From contig NZ_SMMH01000018.1 of the NCBI RefSeq assembly GCF_004634215.1, positions 1 through 64,000 on the forward strand: DNA of 64,000 bases, written 5' to 3'. Positions 1 to 10,929 of this stretch are shown one piece after another. How positions within the stretch are numbered: the first letter of the stretch is position 1; every line of letters starts with the position of its first letter. The notes under the pieces were generated by a model, which did no database searches, was not told the DNA's origin, and worked only from the letters and a program-made list of their open reading frames with translations. A program made the position numbers and the translations under genes. This DNA comes from Deinococcus fonticola. GTDB taxonomy: Bacteria > Deinococcota > Deinococci > Deinococcales > Deinococcaceae.

Positions 1-120
1 GGGCGCGGATTGCGTTGGGGGCAGGTGAAAACCTGGACGGCCTTACGCTTGAAGGTGGCCCTCATCGTTGCCGCCTACAACTTACGCTTCGCACCTCCGC
101 CCTTCGTTGTCAACCCCTAA
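1..120 (+). CDS. Transposase, C-terminal end only (window edge)
   Basis: The first frame is open from the window edge to a TAA at 118-120 and gives 39 residues. They contain RWGQVKTW followed by [18 protein letters not shown], which resembles the C-terminal end of DDE transposases of the IS4/IS5/IS1182 kind, where a Lys/Arg-rich stretch precedes a helix ending in A-x-N-L-R. The start lies outside the window, so it cannot be said whether the element is intact. No clear terminal inverted repeat was identified in the 150 bases that follow. An unrelated protein with a similar helix is possible. Confidence 0.5.
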   Translation, partial: GRGLRWGQVKTWTALRLKVALIVAAYNLRFAPPPFVVNP

Positions 121-451
121 TCGCCGTAAAACCGCTTTATATGAAAACCATATTCTTCTTTCCTAATCTTCGACAGTGACAAAAGGCCCGGTCAGACGCT
201 TTTTATCTTGAAAGAAAAGAGAGTTGTAAGCCATTCGGCGCATGTTGGCCGGCCGGTGGCCGTTTAAGCTGCATGCAAAGGAGTTCAGCATGAGACACCC
301 CTGCCTTCCCCCCGTTTACGCCTTCTCTCGCGGAGGTTCCGACGTTTCATGCGATTCCCTAGACGTGTTGCTTGCAGCTTAAAACTGAACAGGTTGTGCC
401 GGGAAACCCGCGTGGACGTGCAGCCCGCCGCGTTTCCTGGAGCATCCTGTT
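121..451. other. Intergenic stretch, probable IS flank and leader of the ABC exporter
   Basis: This stretch holds no long gene. The first half (121-230) is clearly more AT-rich than the surroundings, which fits the edge of a mobile element. The second half contains one short open frame with an ideal ribosome binding site, listed separately, and runs into the exporter start. No convincing -35/-10 pair or terminator was identified. Confidence 0.5.
290..382 (+). CDS. Possible 30-residue leader peptide
   Basis: An ATG at 290 is preceded by AAAGGAG at a spacing of about 5 bases, one of the best Shine-Dalgarno sequences in the window, and is followed by 30 sense codons and a TAA. The peptide starts MRHPCLPPVYAF and has two Cys and no recognisable domain. 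It ends 69 bases before the exporter start, so a translated leader is conceivable. With only 30 codons, chance is a real alternative, and only the ribosome binding site argues for it. Confidence 0.3.
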   Translation: MRHPCLPPVYAFSRGGSDVSCDSLDVLLAA

Positions 452-2188
452 TTGAATTCCCCGCTTAACACTTTCCTCTTCTACTACCGCCCTTACCGCC
501 TGACGCTGTTCATCGACCTGCTGTGCGCCAGCGTGGTGGCAGGCATTCTGCTCATTTACCCGCTGTGCGCCGGGTATGTCACACGCACTGTGCTGGACAA
601 CCCCGGCCCGGAAGCGTGGGGGCAACTGGTGCGCGTGGGCGTGTTCATGCTGGGCCTGCTGGCCGTGCAAATTGCCGCGAATACCTTCGTGGACTACCAG
701 GGCCACATGATGGGCACGTTCATCGAGCGCGACATGCGCCGTGATCTGTTCGCGCACCTGCAAAAGCAATCTTTCGCATTCTTTGATTCGCGCCGTACCG
801 GGCAACTCATGAGCCGCGTCACCAATGACCTGTTTGATGTCGGGGAACTGGCTCATCACGGCCCGGAAGACCTGTTCATTGCCGTGCTGCTGTTCACAGG
901 CGTGTTCGTGATCCTGCTGAACCTGAACCCGGCCCTGACGCTGCTGCTGTTCGCCTTTCTGCCGTTCATGGCCGCTTACGCCATTTACTTCAACATCAGG
1001 TTGAACCGCGCCCTGCTGCAAAGTCGCGCCCGCATTGCGGACGTGAACGCCCAGGTCGAGGATACCCTGGCGGGCATTCGCGTGGTGCAGTCCTTCGCGG
1101 GCGAAAAGCTGGAACAGGGCCGTTTCAACGGTGAAAACCAGCGATTCGTGAACAGCCGCCGCATGGAGTACCGTGCCGAGGCTTACTTCTACCAGGGCAT
1201 GACACTGTTCACGCAACTGATGAGTATCGCCGTGCTGGTGTTCGGCGGGCTGTACATTCTGCGCGACAGTTTGACCCTGCCGGAACTGGTGACTTACCTG
1301 ATGTGCGTGGGCATCCTGATGGAACCCATTCGCCGTTTCGTGAATCTGGCGCGGCTTTTGCAGGAGGGCGTGACGGGCTTCCAGCGTTTCCGCGAGTTGA
1401 TGCTGATCCAGCCGGACATCATAGACGCCCCGGACGCAAGGATCATTCAGAAACCGCGTGGTGACATCGAGTTCCGTGACGTGTCGTTCCAGTACCCCGG
1501 CACGCCCCGCCCGGTGCTCAGGAACATCAACCTGAACATCAGGTCGGGCGAGTTCGTGGCGCTGGTGGGCACGTCCGGCGTGGGCAAAAGCACGCTGTGC
1601 GCCCTGATTCCCCGCTTCTACGAGGTGACGGACGGCGAAGTCTGCCTGGATGGCACGCCCATTTGTAACATCACGCTAGAGTCCTTGCGGCGCAGCATCG
1701 GCGTGGTGCAACAGGACGTGTATTTGTTCTCCGGCACGGTCATGGAGAACATCAGGTACGGCAGACCCGACGCCACGGAAACGGAAATTATCCAGGCGGC
1801 GAAGCAGGCCGGAGCGCACGAGTTCATTACGGCCCTGCCGGGCGGGTACGATACGGACATCGGTCAGCGCGGCGTGAAACTGTCCGGCGGGCAAAAACAA
1901 CGCCTCAGCATTGCTCGCGTGTTCCTGAAAGACCCCAGCATCCTCATTTTCGACGAGGCCACCAGCGCACTCGACAACGAATCCGAGCGAGTGGTGCAGG
2001 AGTCACTGGAGAGGCTGGCAGCGCATCGCACCACCCTCGTCATCGCCCACCGCCTGAGCACCGTGCGGAACGCCCAGAGAATCGTCGTTCTGACCGAGAA
2101 CGGCATTGCCGAGGAAGGCACGCACGACCAACTCATGCAGGGGAATGGGGTTTACGCGCAGTTGCAGGCGGTCGGGGCCCGACTTTGA
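452..2188 (+). CDS. ABC exporter, fused membrane and ATPase domains
   Basis: This 578-residue half-transporter of the MsbA/LmrA kind pumps an unknown substrate, perhaps lipid, drug or peptide, across the inner membrane using ATP, presumably as a homodimer. Residues 1-315 are a type 1 exporter membrane domain containing FFDSRRTGQLMSRV, typical of the first intracellular loop. The nucleotide-binding domain follows, with Walker A GTSGVGKST near 372, signature LSGGQ, Walker B ILIFDEATSALD and the switch His in IAHRLST. The start chosen is TTG at 452, with GGAG about 9 bases upstream; no in-frame ATG lies nearby. It ends 3 bases from the convergent membrane-protein gene. The substrate cannot be read from the sequence. 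Confidence 0.93.
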   Translation: MNSPLNTFLFYYRPYRLTLFIDLLCASVVAGILLIYPLCAGYVTRTVLDNPGPEAWGQLVRVGVFMLGLLAVQIAANTFVDYQGHMMGTFIERDMRRDLFAHLQKQSFAFFDSRRTGQLMSRVTNDLFDVGELAHHGPEDLFIAVLLFTGVFVILLNLNPALTLLLFAFLPFMAAYAIYFNIRLNRALLQSRARIADVNAQVEDTLAGIRVVQSFAGEKLEQGRFNGENQRFVNSRRMEYRAEAYFYQGMTLFTQLMSIAVLVFGGLYILRDSLTLPELVTYLMCVGILMEPIRRFVNLARLLQEGVTGFQRFRELMLIQPDIIDAPDARIIQKPRGDIEFRDVSFQYPGTPRPVLRNINLNIRSGEFVALVGTSGVGKSTLCALIPRFYEVTDGEVCLDGTPICNITLESLRRSIGVVQQDVYLFSGTVMENIRYGRPDATETEIIQAAKQAGAHEFITALPGGYDTDIGQRGVKLSGGQKQRLSIARVFLKDPSILIFDEATSALDNESERVVQESLERLAAHRTTLVIAHRLSTVRNAQRIVVLTENGIAEEGTHDQLMQGNGVYAQLQAVGARL

Positions 2189-2191
2189 CCG

Positions 2192-3004
2192 TCAGCGTTT
2201 TTCCTGATCTGCCGGCAGGAGACCAGGATTCGCGTCCGTGCGCGAGCGCAGAAACCGCTGCTGTGTTTCCCAGGCGCGACGCTGCGCTGAACCATCGGAA
2301 CTGCCTGCAATGGCGCGGACTTCCTCAAGAGCACGGTTCAACTCGCTGACATTCTGGTCTTCGGGGCGCTGCGCTTTCCAGGCTTCCACCGTGCCGGGCA
2401 GGTAATCCGTCAGCGCCTGACGGGCATCGAACGCCGCTTTCACGTTGCCACGCCGTTCGGCTTCCACCATCGCCAGTTCCAGTTCCTCCACGGCAGCCAT
2501 GACCTGCCCGGCCTGCATGGGCGGCAGACCACGGCACAGCGCCCGCACGTCCAGTTCGGAGATTTTCTCGCCCTGCGCCTCGGTGGGTAAGGCCTGGGGG
2601 GCCGGGTGCGGGTCGGCTGCGTCGTTCCACTGGGGCATCTCGTGCAGCGGAACCTGGTGGCCCCGGCTCAGCAGCAAGATCGCCAGGCCCGCCAGCAGAA
2701 TCACCACGGTCATCAGGAAAGCGTTGCCGAAAATGCCCACCAGCGCCAGCGCACCGACCACCAGGCCCAGGCCGCTGCGGGCTTCGCGCGATTGCAAGAA
2801 CGCCTGAAGCCGCCATCTGAAATCGCCACTCATCCCTGCCAGCACAAAGAAAGCCGCCACCACGGCAAAGAGTGTGAACGCCACGAAGGCATTACCGAAA
2901 ATCAGGGAAATGGCGGTCATCCCGATCAGGAGTCCCCCGATGGCTTCGGCGGGCCTCTTGAGTTTCTTGCGTTGTTGAACGGTTGTCATTGGGGTGTCGT
3001 TCAT
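2192..3004 (-). CDS. Membrane protein of unknown function
   Basis: The protein has 270 residues. I do not recognise a family. The first about 130 residues contain two pairs of hydrophobic helices, each pair with an F-G-N-A-F motif (IFGNAFVAF and IFGNAFLMT), so the membrane part looks like an internal duplication. The remaining 140 residues are soluble, helical and charged and end in EKR. The start is ATG at 3004, preceded by a perfect AGGAGG at 6 bases; the open frame extends 72 codons further upstream but without a comparable site. It is transcribed away from dnaK, and its upstream region abuts the heat-shock operator, so joint regulation is possible but unproven. Confidence 0.85.
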   Translation of the reverse strand: MNDTPMTTVQQRKKLKRPAEAIGGLLIGMTAISLIFGNAFVAFTLFAVVAAFFVLAGMSGDFRWRLQAFLQSREARSGLGLVVGALALVGIFGNAFLMTVVILLAGLAILLLSRGHQVPLHEMPQWNDAADPHPAPQALPTEAQGEKISELDVRALCRGLPPMQAGQVMAAVEELELAMVEAERRGNVKAAFDARQALTDYLPGTVEAWKAQRPEDQNVSELNRALEEVRAIAGSSDGSAQRRAWETQQRFLRSRTDANPGLLPADQEKR

Positions 3005-3243
3005 GCCGGTTCCTCCTGGGGGCGAGGTGTTCTTGAACTGCTGCTGATCGTAACGTGCCTGACTGACATTACGCGGTCTACGCTCCGAAGTTGCACGCTG
3101 AACAGGTCTGAAGTGCAGACCACATCGAGACTTCAGCACCTGCCACTGGAAAGGGTATAGAAGGGACGGCGCATGTGCCCCCTCAGGCTTCTGGATGGCG
3201 GCGCGCGGGCTGACCGGCACATTAACATTCCCTCAACATCAAA

Positions 3244-3264
3244 CTTGAGTCTAATACGCTCAAG
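3244..3264 (+). promoter_or_regulatory. HAIR operator (HspR binding site) upstream of dnaK
   Basis: The sequence reads CTTGAGT, seven bases, GCTCAAG. The known HspR-associated inverted repeat is CTTGAGT-N7-ACTCAAG, so 13 of the 14 arm bases match and the spacing is exact. It ends four bases before the -35 box of the dnaK promoter. HspR is the MerR-like heat-shock repressor of Actinobacteria and Deinococcus. hspR itself is not in the window. Confidence 0.88.
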
Positions 3265-3268
3265 TCTA

Positions 3269-3297
3269 TTGACTCTTCTGGATTGTGGTCGTATGAT
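3269..3297 (+). promoter_or_regulatory. Housekeeping-type promoter of dnaK
   Basis: TTGACT at 3269-3274 and TATGAT at 3292-3297 are separated by exactly 17 bases, close to the sigma-70 consensus. The expected transcript start near 3304 leaves a leader of about 57 bases before the dnaK ATG. The HspR operator lies immediately upstream of the -35 box, so a bound repressor would hinder RNA polymerase. Confidence 0.85.
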
Positions 3298-3360
3298 ACT
3301 TCCTGTTTAAGACTGCTGCCTACAACGGCTGCAAATCCCCATACACAGAGGAGTCAACTC

Positions 3361-5256
<1,896 letters not shown>

Positions 5257-5298
5257 CCCCCTTTTAGCGAAACGGTAGGGTAAAACCAAAACCCAGTA

Positions 5299-5329
5299 GG
5301 GGAGAGGACGGTTCACAGCCCCCTCTCCC
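5299..5329 (+). other. Intercistronic hairpin between dnaK and grpE
   Basis: GGGAGAGG and CCTCTCCC form an 8-bp stem with a loop of about 14 bases. There is no uridine tract after it, so it is more likely an mRNA processing or stability element that lets dnaK be made in excess over grpE than a terminator. That role is an inference. Confidence 0.45.
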
Positions 5330-5382
5330 TTATGCTTCAGCGCCCATAATGGTGGGCAATGTTCTGGAAGCGAGGAAACAAA

Positions 5383-6015
5383 ATGACCGACGACAACAAG
5401 AAAAACGGCCAACCCGAGAACGAGAACATCAAATTCGACGCCGAACCCGTCGCCGAAACGGACAACATGGACGAGGACGCCGACTTCCAGATGCCCGAGG
5501 GCTTCCCCGACATGGATGCCGATTTAATGGATGCCGGCATGCTGGGGCAGGTGCAGGAGATGATGGGCAAACTCCAGAAGGCCGACGAACTGGAGAAGGA
5601 AAACGCCGACCTGAAAAACCGCCTGGGCCGCCTGGCCGCTGACTTCGAGGGCTACCGCAACCGCACCGGAATCGAGACCGCCGAAGCCGAAGGCAAAGGG
5701 GTCAGCAAAGCCGCCGAAGCCCTGATGCCCGTGTACGACGACGTGGAACGCGCCCTAACCGCAGGCGTGGACGACCCCGCCAAACTGATTCCCGGCGTGC
5801 AGGCCGTGCAGAGTAAAGTCCTGAGCATTTTTGCCACCCTGGGTCTGGAAGCCACCGGACGTGAAGGCGAGACCTTCGACCCGCAGTGGCACGAAGCCAT
5901 TCAGGTCGTGCCCGGCGACGAGGACGAAGTGATCGTGCAGTGTTACCAGCTCGGCTTCAAGATGGGCGACCGGCTGGTGCGCCCGGCGCGGGTCGTGGTG
6001 AGCCGCAAGGGGTAA
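5383..6015 (+). CDS. grpE: Nucleotide exchange factor GrpE
   Basis: GrpE releases ADP from DnaK and acts as a dimer. The 210-residue protein has a long acidic N-terminal region, a coiled-coil segment (LEKENADLKNRLGRLAADFEGYRNR) near residues 70-95, and the C-terminal beta domain ending in DRLVRPARVVVSRKG, a typical GrpE tail. The start at 5383 has GAGG seven bases upstream; an ATG eight codons earlier has no ribosome binding site. It lies between dnaK and dnaJ, with a VF530-ankyrin gene inserted before dnaJ. Confidence 0.96.
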   Translation: MTDDNKKNGQPENENIKFDAEPVAETDNMDEDADFQMPEGFPDMDADLMDAGMLGQVQEMMGKLQKADELEKENADLKNRLGRLAADFEGYRNRTGIETAEAEGKGVSKAAEALMPVYDDVERALTAGVDDPAKLIPGVQAVQSKVLSIFATLGLEATGREGETFDPQWHEAIQVVPGDEDEVIVQCYQLGFKMGDRLVRPARVVVSRKG

Positions 6016-6017
6016 GT

Positions 6018-6094
6018 GGTGAAGGGGTCGAGGAGTCCAGAAGTCGAGAAGTCGAGGCGTGTGGGGCTTTTCTCGACCCCTCGACTCCTTGACC
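6018..6094. repeat. Imperfect inverted repeat between grpE and the VF530 gene
   Basis: The 20-base arms at 6018-6037 and 6075-6094 match at 17 of 20 positions, and two of the mismatches are G-U compatible in RNA. The arms are built from variations of AAGTCGAG / GGGTCGAG, and a related string recurs at 6837-6860 near the end of the next gene. It overlaps the space just before the VF530 gene's ribosome binding site, so it could affect that gene's translation. Confidence 0.55.
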
Positions 6095-6118
6095 TTTCGA
6101 CTGACAAGGGAGGTCACC

Positions 6119-6868
6119 ATGTCTGACCCCCTGCACGGCGTCACTTTGGAACGCATCGTCACGCATCTTTTCGACGAGTACGGCTGGGACGAACTGGCCC
6201 ACCGCGTCCCAGTCAAGTGTTTCCAATCGAATCCCAGTGTGACGAGCAGCCTGAAGTTTCTTCGCAAAACGCCGTGGGCGCGGGAGCAGGTGGAAGGCGA
6301 GTATGTCAAGCTCCTGCACCGTGAGGACGCCAACCCGGTGATCGAGGCCGTGAAGCGCGGGCAGCCTGTCAACACGGCGGGCGTGAGCCAGAGCAAACTG
6401 CACGCGGGCCTGGGCTGGATGCTGCGGCACGTGCCGCAGAACGCCGAGAACCTGCGCCTGTACTTCCTGCCCATCCTGGCGGCGGTGCAGGACGTGAATT
6501 TCTGGCCCGACTCGGAGACCATGCCGCTCATTAACCTGACCATCGAAAAATTGCACCTGGGCGCAGGCGACGACGAAATCGGTTTCCTGGCGGAACTGGT
6601 GAAGCGCGGCGCAGACGTGAACGGCACGCGCTTCTGGCCGCCGCTGATGCACACCGTGGACGTGGAGGGTCAGGCGTACCGCACTCACACCCGCGCCCCG
6701 CGAATGGACGTGCTGGACTTGCTGCTGGCGCACGGCGCGAAACCGGAACTCCGGGACGCTCAGGGCCGTACTGCGTTACAGATCGCGCAGGCTTACGGCT
6801 TGAAGGCGGCGATTCAGAGGCTCACACCGGAACCGGTCGAGAAGTCGCGGCGTCGAGTGGAACCGTGA
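6119..6868 (+). CDS. VF530 (DUF2132) domain fused to ankyrin repeats
   Basis: Residues 3-65 (PLHGVTLERIVTHLF to LKFLRKTPWAREQVEGEY) match the small VF530 family, including its hallmark SSLKFLRKTPWAR; the Vibrio member has been described as DNA-binding. The remaining 180 residues carry ankyrin-like units, clearest at the end (LLLAHGAKPELRDAQGRTALQIAQAYG) and around VKRGADVNGT. VF530 proteins are usually stand-alone and about 70-80 residues, so this is a fusion. The start is ATG at 6119, with GGGAGG 6 bases before. The location between grpE and dnaJ suggests heat-shock co-expression. The function is unknown; a DNA- or protein-binding adaptor is an inference. Confidence 0.85.
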   Translation: MSDPLHGVTLERIVTHLFDEYGWDELAHRVPVKCFQSNPSVTSSLKFLRKTPWAREQVEGEYVKLLHREDANPVIEAVKRGQPVNTAGVSQSKLHAGLGWMLRHVPQNAENLRLYFLPILAAVQDVNFWPDSETMPLINLTIEKLHLGAGDDEIGFLAELVKRGADVNGTRFWPPLMHTVDVEGQAYRTHTRAPRMDVLDLLLAHGAKPELRDAQGRTALQIAQAYGLKAAIQRLTPEPVEKSRRRVEP

Positions 6869-6929
6869 TTTTCAGCGTTTAGACCTTCAGACGTTTTGAC
6901 GTTCACACCCCGACCGCAGGGAGGTTCAC

Positions 6930-7889
<960 letters not shown>

Positions 7890-7902
7890 AACTTGCCCAG
7901 CT

Positions 7903-7950
7903 AAACGGGAACACTGACCTCGGTGAGGGCTTCAGTGTTCCCGTTTCTTC
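7903..7950 (+). terminator. Terminator of the dnaK-dnaJ cluster
   Basis: AAACGGGAACACTGA at 7903-7917 and its exact complement at 7932-7946 form a 15-bp stem with a 14-base loop, followed by TTTCTTC. It ends 57 bases past the dnaJ stop. The perfect stem is the best in the window, although the uridine tract is partly inside the stem. Confidence 0.85.
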
Positions 7951-8029
7951 GCGTGGTATGACACCTGTCACCTGATTCGCCTGACACCCGGCACTACGAA
8001 GAAAAGCGGCCCTTCGGCAGACTGAAGCC

Positions 8030-8377
8030 ATGAAAGACATGCACGCTCAGCCGACGACTCTCCGTTCTTTTCCCCAAGGTGGCCTGTTCGTGACCCTGGG
8101 GGTCTTGAGCCTCCTGGGGAATCTGTTCGCGCAGGCTCCCGCGCTGGCCGGGGTGAGCGTCTCCCTGGTACTGGCAGGCGTGGTGGGCTGGCGCGGCTCC
8201 CGCAGGCGCGGGTACCTTCCGAACTCGGTGATCTGGTGGGTGTTCGGGACGTGCTTCGCCTTTTTCTTCGCCCTGGGCCGCGTGGTGGGCTTGAGTCCCG
8301 AGCAGGCGGGCCAGTGGTTTCCGGCCCTGAGCTTCCTGATGGTGGGCGGTATGATGCTGCTGCGTCGCCGCCTTTGA
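8030..8377 (+). CDS. Small membrane protein of unknown function
   Basis: The protein has 115 residues. I do not recognise a family. There appear to be four hydrophobic segments (about residues 19-33, 38-50, 67-83 and 96-111), with a basic loop GWRGSRRRGYLPN after the second and an RRRL end. The ATG at 8030 has no strong ribosome binding site, and another ATG four codons later is possible. It converges on the DUF421 gene with a 13-base gap. Codon use is like its neighbours, so it is probably a real gene. Confidence 0.65.
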   Translation: MKDMHAQPTTLRSFPQGGLFVTLGVLSLLGNLFAQAPALAGVSVSLVLAGVVGWRGSRRRGYLPNSVIWWVFGTCFAFFFALGRVVGLSPEQAGQWFPALSFLMVGGMMLLRRRL

Positions 8378-8390
8378 CCCTGACGGGGCT

Positions 8391-9092
8391 TCAGGCCAGC
8401 GGGTCGGTGGTGGCGGCTACCCAGTGGTGCTCGCCGCAGGCACAGGTTCCGGCCGCCTCCTGCACGCGCCCGCAGTTCAGGCAGGCCAGCGGGCCGGGGT
8501 GGCCGGGCGAGGCCGGGGCCGGCAGTTCCAGATCCCACGGTGGCACCACCGGCAGGCCCGGTGGGGCTTTCCCGTCTGGGTAAAGAAAGACCGAGAGGTG
8601 CCCGTCCTGCTCGAAGTAAGCGCGCTGCACCTGTCCCAGTTGCCGCACGTGCTCGGCCCGCAGCGACTCGAACAGGTCTTCCCGGCTGAGTTTGGCGCGT
8701 TCCAGCCCCCGGTGCAGCATCACGCCGTCACGCACCAGCTCGACCGGCGTGCCTTCCACAAAGGTTTCAATCGTTTCATTGTGAATCACGAAGTGTGCCA
8801 GCAGACGCTGCAACCCCACCACCAGTGCCAGCACCAGCATGGCGTGCAGCAGCGGCACTTCCGGGTAGAACATCGGGTCGCCCGCCGCCGACCCCAGCCC
8901 GATCACGATAGCCAGTTCCAGCGGACTGAGTTGCGCCAGCCCGCGCTTGCCGGTGACGCGCAGCAGAAACAGCAGCCACAGGAAAATAATGCTGGTGCGC
9001 AGCGCGATTTCCAGCAGGAACAGCGCGTCCGTGTCCCCGATGAACATGCGCTGCCAGTCCAGCGGCTGTACCTTCTGTGCCACTTCACTCAT
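8391..9092 (-). CDS. DUF421 (YetF-type) membrane protein with C-terminal zinc ribbon
   Basis: The N-terminal half has three transmembrane segments (LLEIALRTSIIFLWLLFLLRV; SPLELAIVIGLGSAAGDP; LLHAMLVLALVVGLQRLLAHF) with the R-x-T-G-K-R-G-L-A-Q-L-S-P-L-E motif of DUF421. The soluble part carries the signature TFVEGTPVELVRDG and LREDLFESLR. The last 35 residues have CLNC and CAC/CGEH, a zinc-ribbon-like pair that is unusual in this family. The YetF role is unknown; spore germination and stress roles are suggested in Bacillus only. The start taken is ATG at 9092; GTG at 9101 is also in frame. Confidence 0.85.
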   Translation of the reverse strand: MSEVAQKVQPLDWQRMFIGDTDALFLLEIALRTSIIFLWLLFLLRVTGKRGLAQLSPLELAIVIGLGSAAGDPMFYPEVPLLHAMLVLALVVGLQRLLAHFVIHNETIETFVEGTPVELVRDGVMLHRGLERAKLSREDLFESLRAEHVRQLGQVQRAYFEQDGHLSVFLYPDGKAPPGLPVVPPWDLELPAPASPGHPGPLACLNCGRVQEAAGTCACGEHHWVAATTDPLA

Positions 9093-9148
9093 CGGTTTCA
9101 CTCTTCGGATTCACTGGCCTGTTCACCTTACGGTCACTTTACGGCACG

Positions 9149-9171
9149 AAAAAAGCCCCACCCTGGGGGCT
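9149..9171 (-). terminator. Terminator of the CBS-domain gene
   Basis: Read on the minus strand, AGCCCC, a six-base region and GGGGCT form a stem directly followed by a run of six T. It lies about 20 bases past the stop of the CBS gene and before the DUF421 gene, so it separates the two. Confidence 0.8.
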
Positions 9172-9190
9172 ATGAAGAAAGGGCCGGGGT

Positions 9191-9610
9191 TCAACCAGGC
9201 TGGCTGATGCCTTCCAGTGCCTTCTGATCCGCGTTTCCGCTTGTACGGGTAGACAGGTCGGCCAGACTGACGATGCCCCCGATGTTGCCGGTCTCCGTGT
9301 CGGTCACGGGCAAGCGGCGCAACTGCTTCTCGGCCATGGCTCTGGCGGCTTCCTCCACGGTGGTCTTGCAGGGCATGGTGAACACGTCCCGCGTGGCAAA
9401 TTCGCTTACGGGCGCATTCGTGTCTTTACCGTCTGCCACCGCGCGCACCACGATGTCCCGGTCGGTCACGATGCCTACCAGGGTGTCGCCGTCCATGATC
9501 AGCACGTTGCCGATGTCCTCGGTTTTCATTTTCTGCGCCACTTCGCGCAAAGTCGTCTTGCCGTCAACCGTCGTCAGGTCTTTCGTCATGATTTCTTTCA
9601 AAGTGGTCAT
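9191..9610 (-). CDS. Stand-alone CBS-domain pair protein
   Basis: Two CBS motifs fill the 139 residues: one at about 5-60 (IMTKDLTTVDGKTTLREVAQKM, then GIVTDRDIVVRA) and one at 70-125 (FTMPCKTTVEEAARAMAEKQLRRLPVTD, then GGIVSLADLS). Such pairs bind adenosyl ligands (AMP, ATP, SAM) as a Bateman module and are often stress-related regulators. There is no attached catalytic domain, so it would act in trans on an unknown partner. The start is ATG at 9610, supported by TAGGGT six bases upstream (leaderless pattern). Confidence 0.92.
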   Translation of the reverse strand: MTTLKEIMTKDLTTVDGKTTLREVAQKMKTEDIGNVLIMDGDTLVGIVTDRDIVVRAVADGKDTNAPVSEFATRDVFTMPCKTTVEEAARAMAEKQLRRLPVTDTETGNIGGIVSLADLSTRTSGNADQKALEGISQPG

Positions 9611-9616
9611 GCCCCT

Positions 9617-9622
9617 ACCCTA
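9617..9622 (-). promoter_or_regulatory. -10 box of the CBS gene, leaderless
   Basis: TAGGGT ends 6 bases before the ATG at 9610, too close for a ribosome binding site, so transcription would begin at or near the start codon. Confidence 0.5.
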
Positions 9623-9690
9623 GAAGCCAGTTGTCAGCCGGGTATGGCAGGAGGGTTAAGGGCACCTTCGCCCGCGGCAGAGAGACCCTT

Positions 9691-9720
9691 CATAAGAATT
9701 CCGGTCATAAGAATTCCGGC
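9691..9720. repeat. Tandem 15-base repeat
   Basis: CATAAGAATTCCGG plus one base occurs twice in direct succession (9691-9705 and 9706-9720), identical apart from the last base. It is in the spacer between the CBS and hemW genes and next to an inverted repeat. Confidence 0.85.
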
Positions 9721-9733
9721 TGAACAGTGAGGG

Positions 9734-9769
9734 CGTTACGGTAGATCCCGACCAGCAGGCGCCGTAACG
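9734..9769. repeat. Inverted repeat downstream of hemW
   Basis: CGTTACGG (9734-9741) and CCGTAACG (9762-9769) are exact complements around a 20-base loop, 12 bases past the hemW stop. It has no T tract on the minus strand, so a plain intrinsic terminator is doubtful. Confidence 0.6.
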
Positions 9770-9780
9770 GATCACCTCTA

Positions 9781-10923
9781 TCAAGCTTCCAGAAATTCCG
9801 TGACCACGCGGTTGAGCACCCACCACCCGGCAGGCGTGGCCCGCAAGTTCGTGCCTTCCTGCACCAGCAGGCCGCGCTGCACGTTGCGCTGAATAACCGG
9901 GCCGTACCTGTCCAGCACATCCAGGCCACTGCGCCTCGACAGGTCACTCAGATCAATCCCGGAGCGCAGGCGCAGGCCCATAAACAGCGCGTCCGTAACG
10001 TACTCCACCGCATCTATCGGCAGATTTTCCCCCTCTTCGCCGGCCAGCCATTCGTGCAGGTGCGGATTGGTGCGGCGCAGGGTCAGGGGGGGGTGGGGGC
10101 CGGGCCAGGCCGCCGTTGCCGGGTAGTGCCCGGCGGCTCCTGGCCCCAGAGCCAGGTACGTGCGCCCGTGCCAGTAGGCCAGGTTGTGCCGGGATTCCTG
10201 GCCGGGCCGCGCGTAATTGCTGATTTCGTAGCGCATGAAGCCGTGGGCGGTCAGCAGTTCCTCGGTGCGTTCAAAGCCTGCCTGTTCATCGTCCTCGTGC
10301 ACGGTCACGCCGCGCCGGGCAAATTCCGTTCCGGGTTCGATGGTCAGCGTGTAGGCGCTCACGTGGCCCACGCCCAGCCCCACCAGGCCGTGAATGTCGG
10401 CGTCCAGCGGTTGCCCTGGCACCGCCGTGATCAGGTCGCCACTGACCCGGAACCCGCGCCCCAGCAGTGTGCCGATGGCTTCACGCGCCTGCCCGGCGCT
10501 GTGCGTGCGGCCCAGAAACTTCAGCGTGGGGTCGTCCAGGCTCTGTACCCCCACGGACGCCCGGTCGAACCCCACACCCCGCCACAGGTCTGCCCGTGAC
10601 GCATTGACTGTTCCGGGGTTGATCTCCAGCGTGTTCTCCACCCGGCCCCAGCCGAGGAAGCGGCGCACCGTGTCTGTCAGCTGCGTGATCTCCGTGTCCC
10701 GCAGGAAACTGGGGGTGCCGCCACCCACGTAAACCGTGTCCAGGTCGATGTCGAAAGTGTCGGCCAGGCGCGCGGCTTCCCCGGCCAGCTTCGCCAGGTA
10801 CGCTTCCACCAGGCCGGCCCGGCGCGTCAACACATGAAAATCACAGTACGGGCAGATGCTCGGGCAGAACGGCACATGCACGTACAGATGCCGCACCACA
10901 GGATCGAGAGCCGGAAAAGACAC
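9781..10923 (-). CDS. hemW: HemW, radical-SAM heme chaperone
   Basis: This 380-residue protein belongs to the HemN-like radical SAM family, which is often misnamed coproporphyrinogen oxidase. The iron-sulfur motif [10 protein letters not shown] lies near residue 20, preceded by LYVHVPFC, and GGGTPSFL is the SAM-site glycine motif. It has the HemW-type C-terminal domain ([12 protein letters not shown]) and the F-rather-than-additional-Cys arrangement after CDF that separates HemW from HemN. It is thought to hand heme to membrane respiratory enzymes. The start is GTG at 10923, 6 bases after a TAGACT hexamer. It is divergent from surE. Confidence 0.9.
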   Translation of the reverse strand: MSFPALDPVVRHLYVHVPFCPSICPYCDFHVLTRRAGLVEAYLAKLAGEAARLADTFDIDLDTVYVGGGTPSFLRDTEITQLTDTVRRFLGWGRVENTLEINPGTVNASRADLWRGVGFDRASVGVQSLDDPTLKFLGRTHSAGQAREAIGTLLGRGFRVSGDLITAVPGQPLDADIHGLVGLGVGHVSAYTLTIEPGTEFARRGVTVHEDDEQAGFERTEELLTAHGFMRYEISNYARPGQESRHNLAYWHGRTYLALGPGAAGHYPATAAWPGPHPPLTLRRTNPHLHEWLAGEEGENLPIDAVEYVTDALFMGLRLRSGIDLSDLSRRSGLDVLDRYGPVIQRNVQRGLLVQEGTNLRATPAGWWVLNRVVTEFLEA

Positions 10924-10929
10924 GGGGGA

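Noticed and set aside
5299..5329. Terminator between dnaK and grpE
   Set aside because: The hairpin lacks a T tract, and grpE and dnaJ belong to the same heat-shock cluster, so it is listed only as a hairpin.
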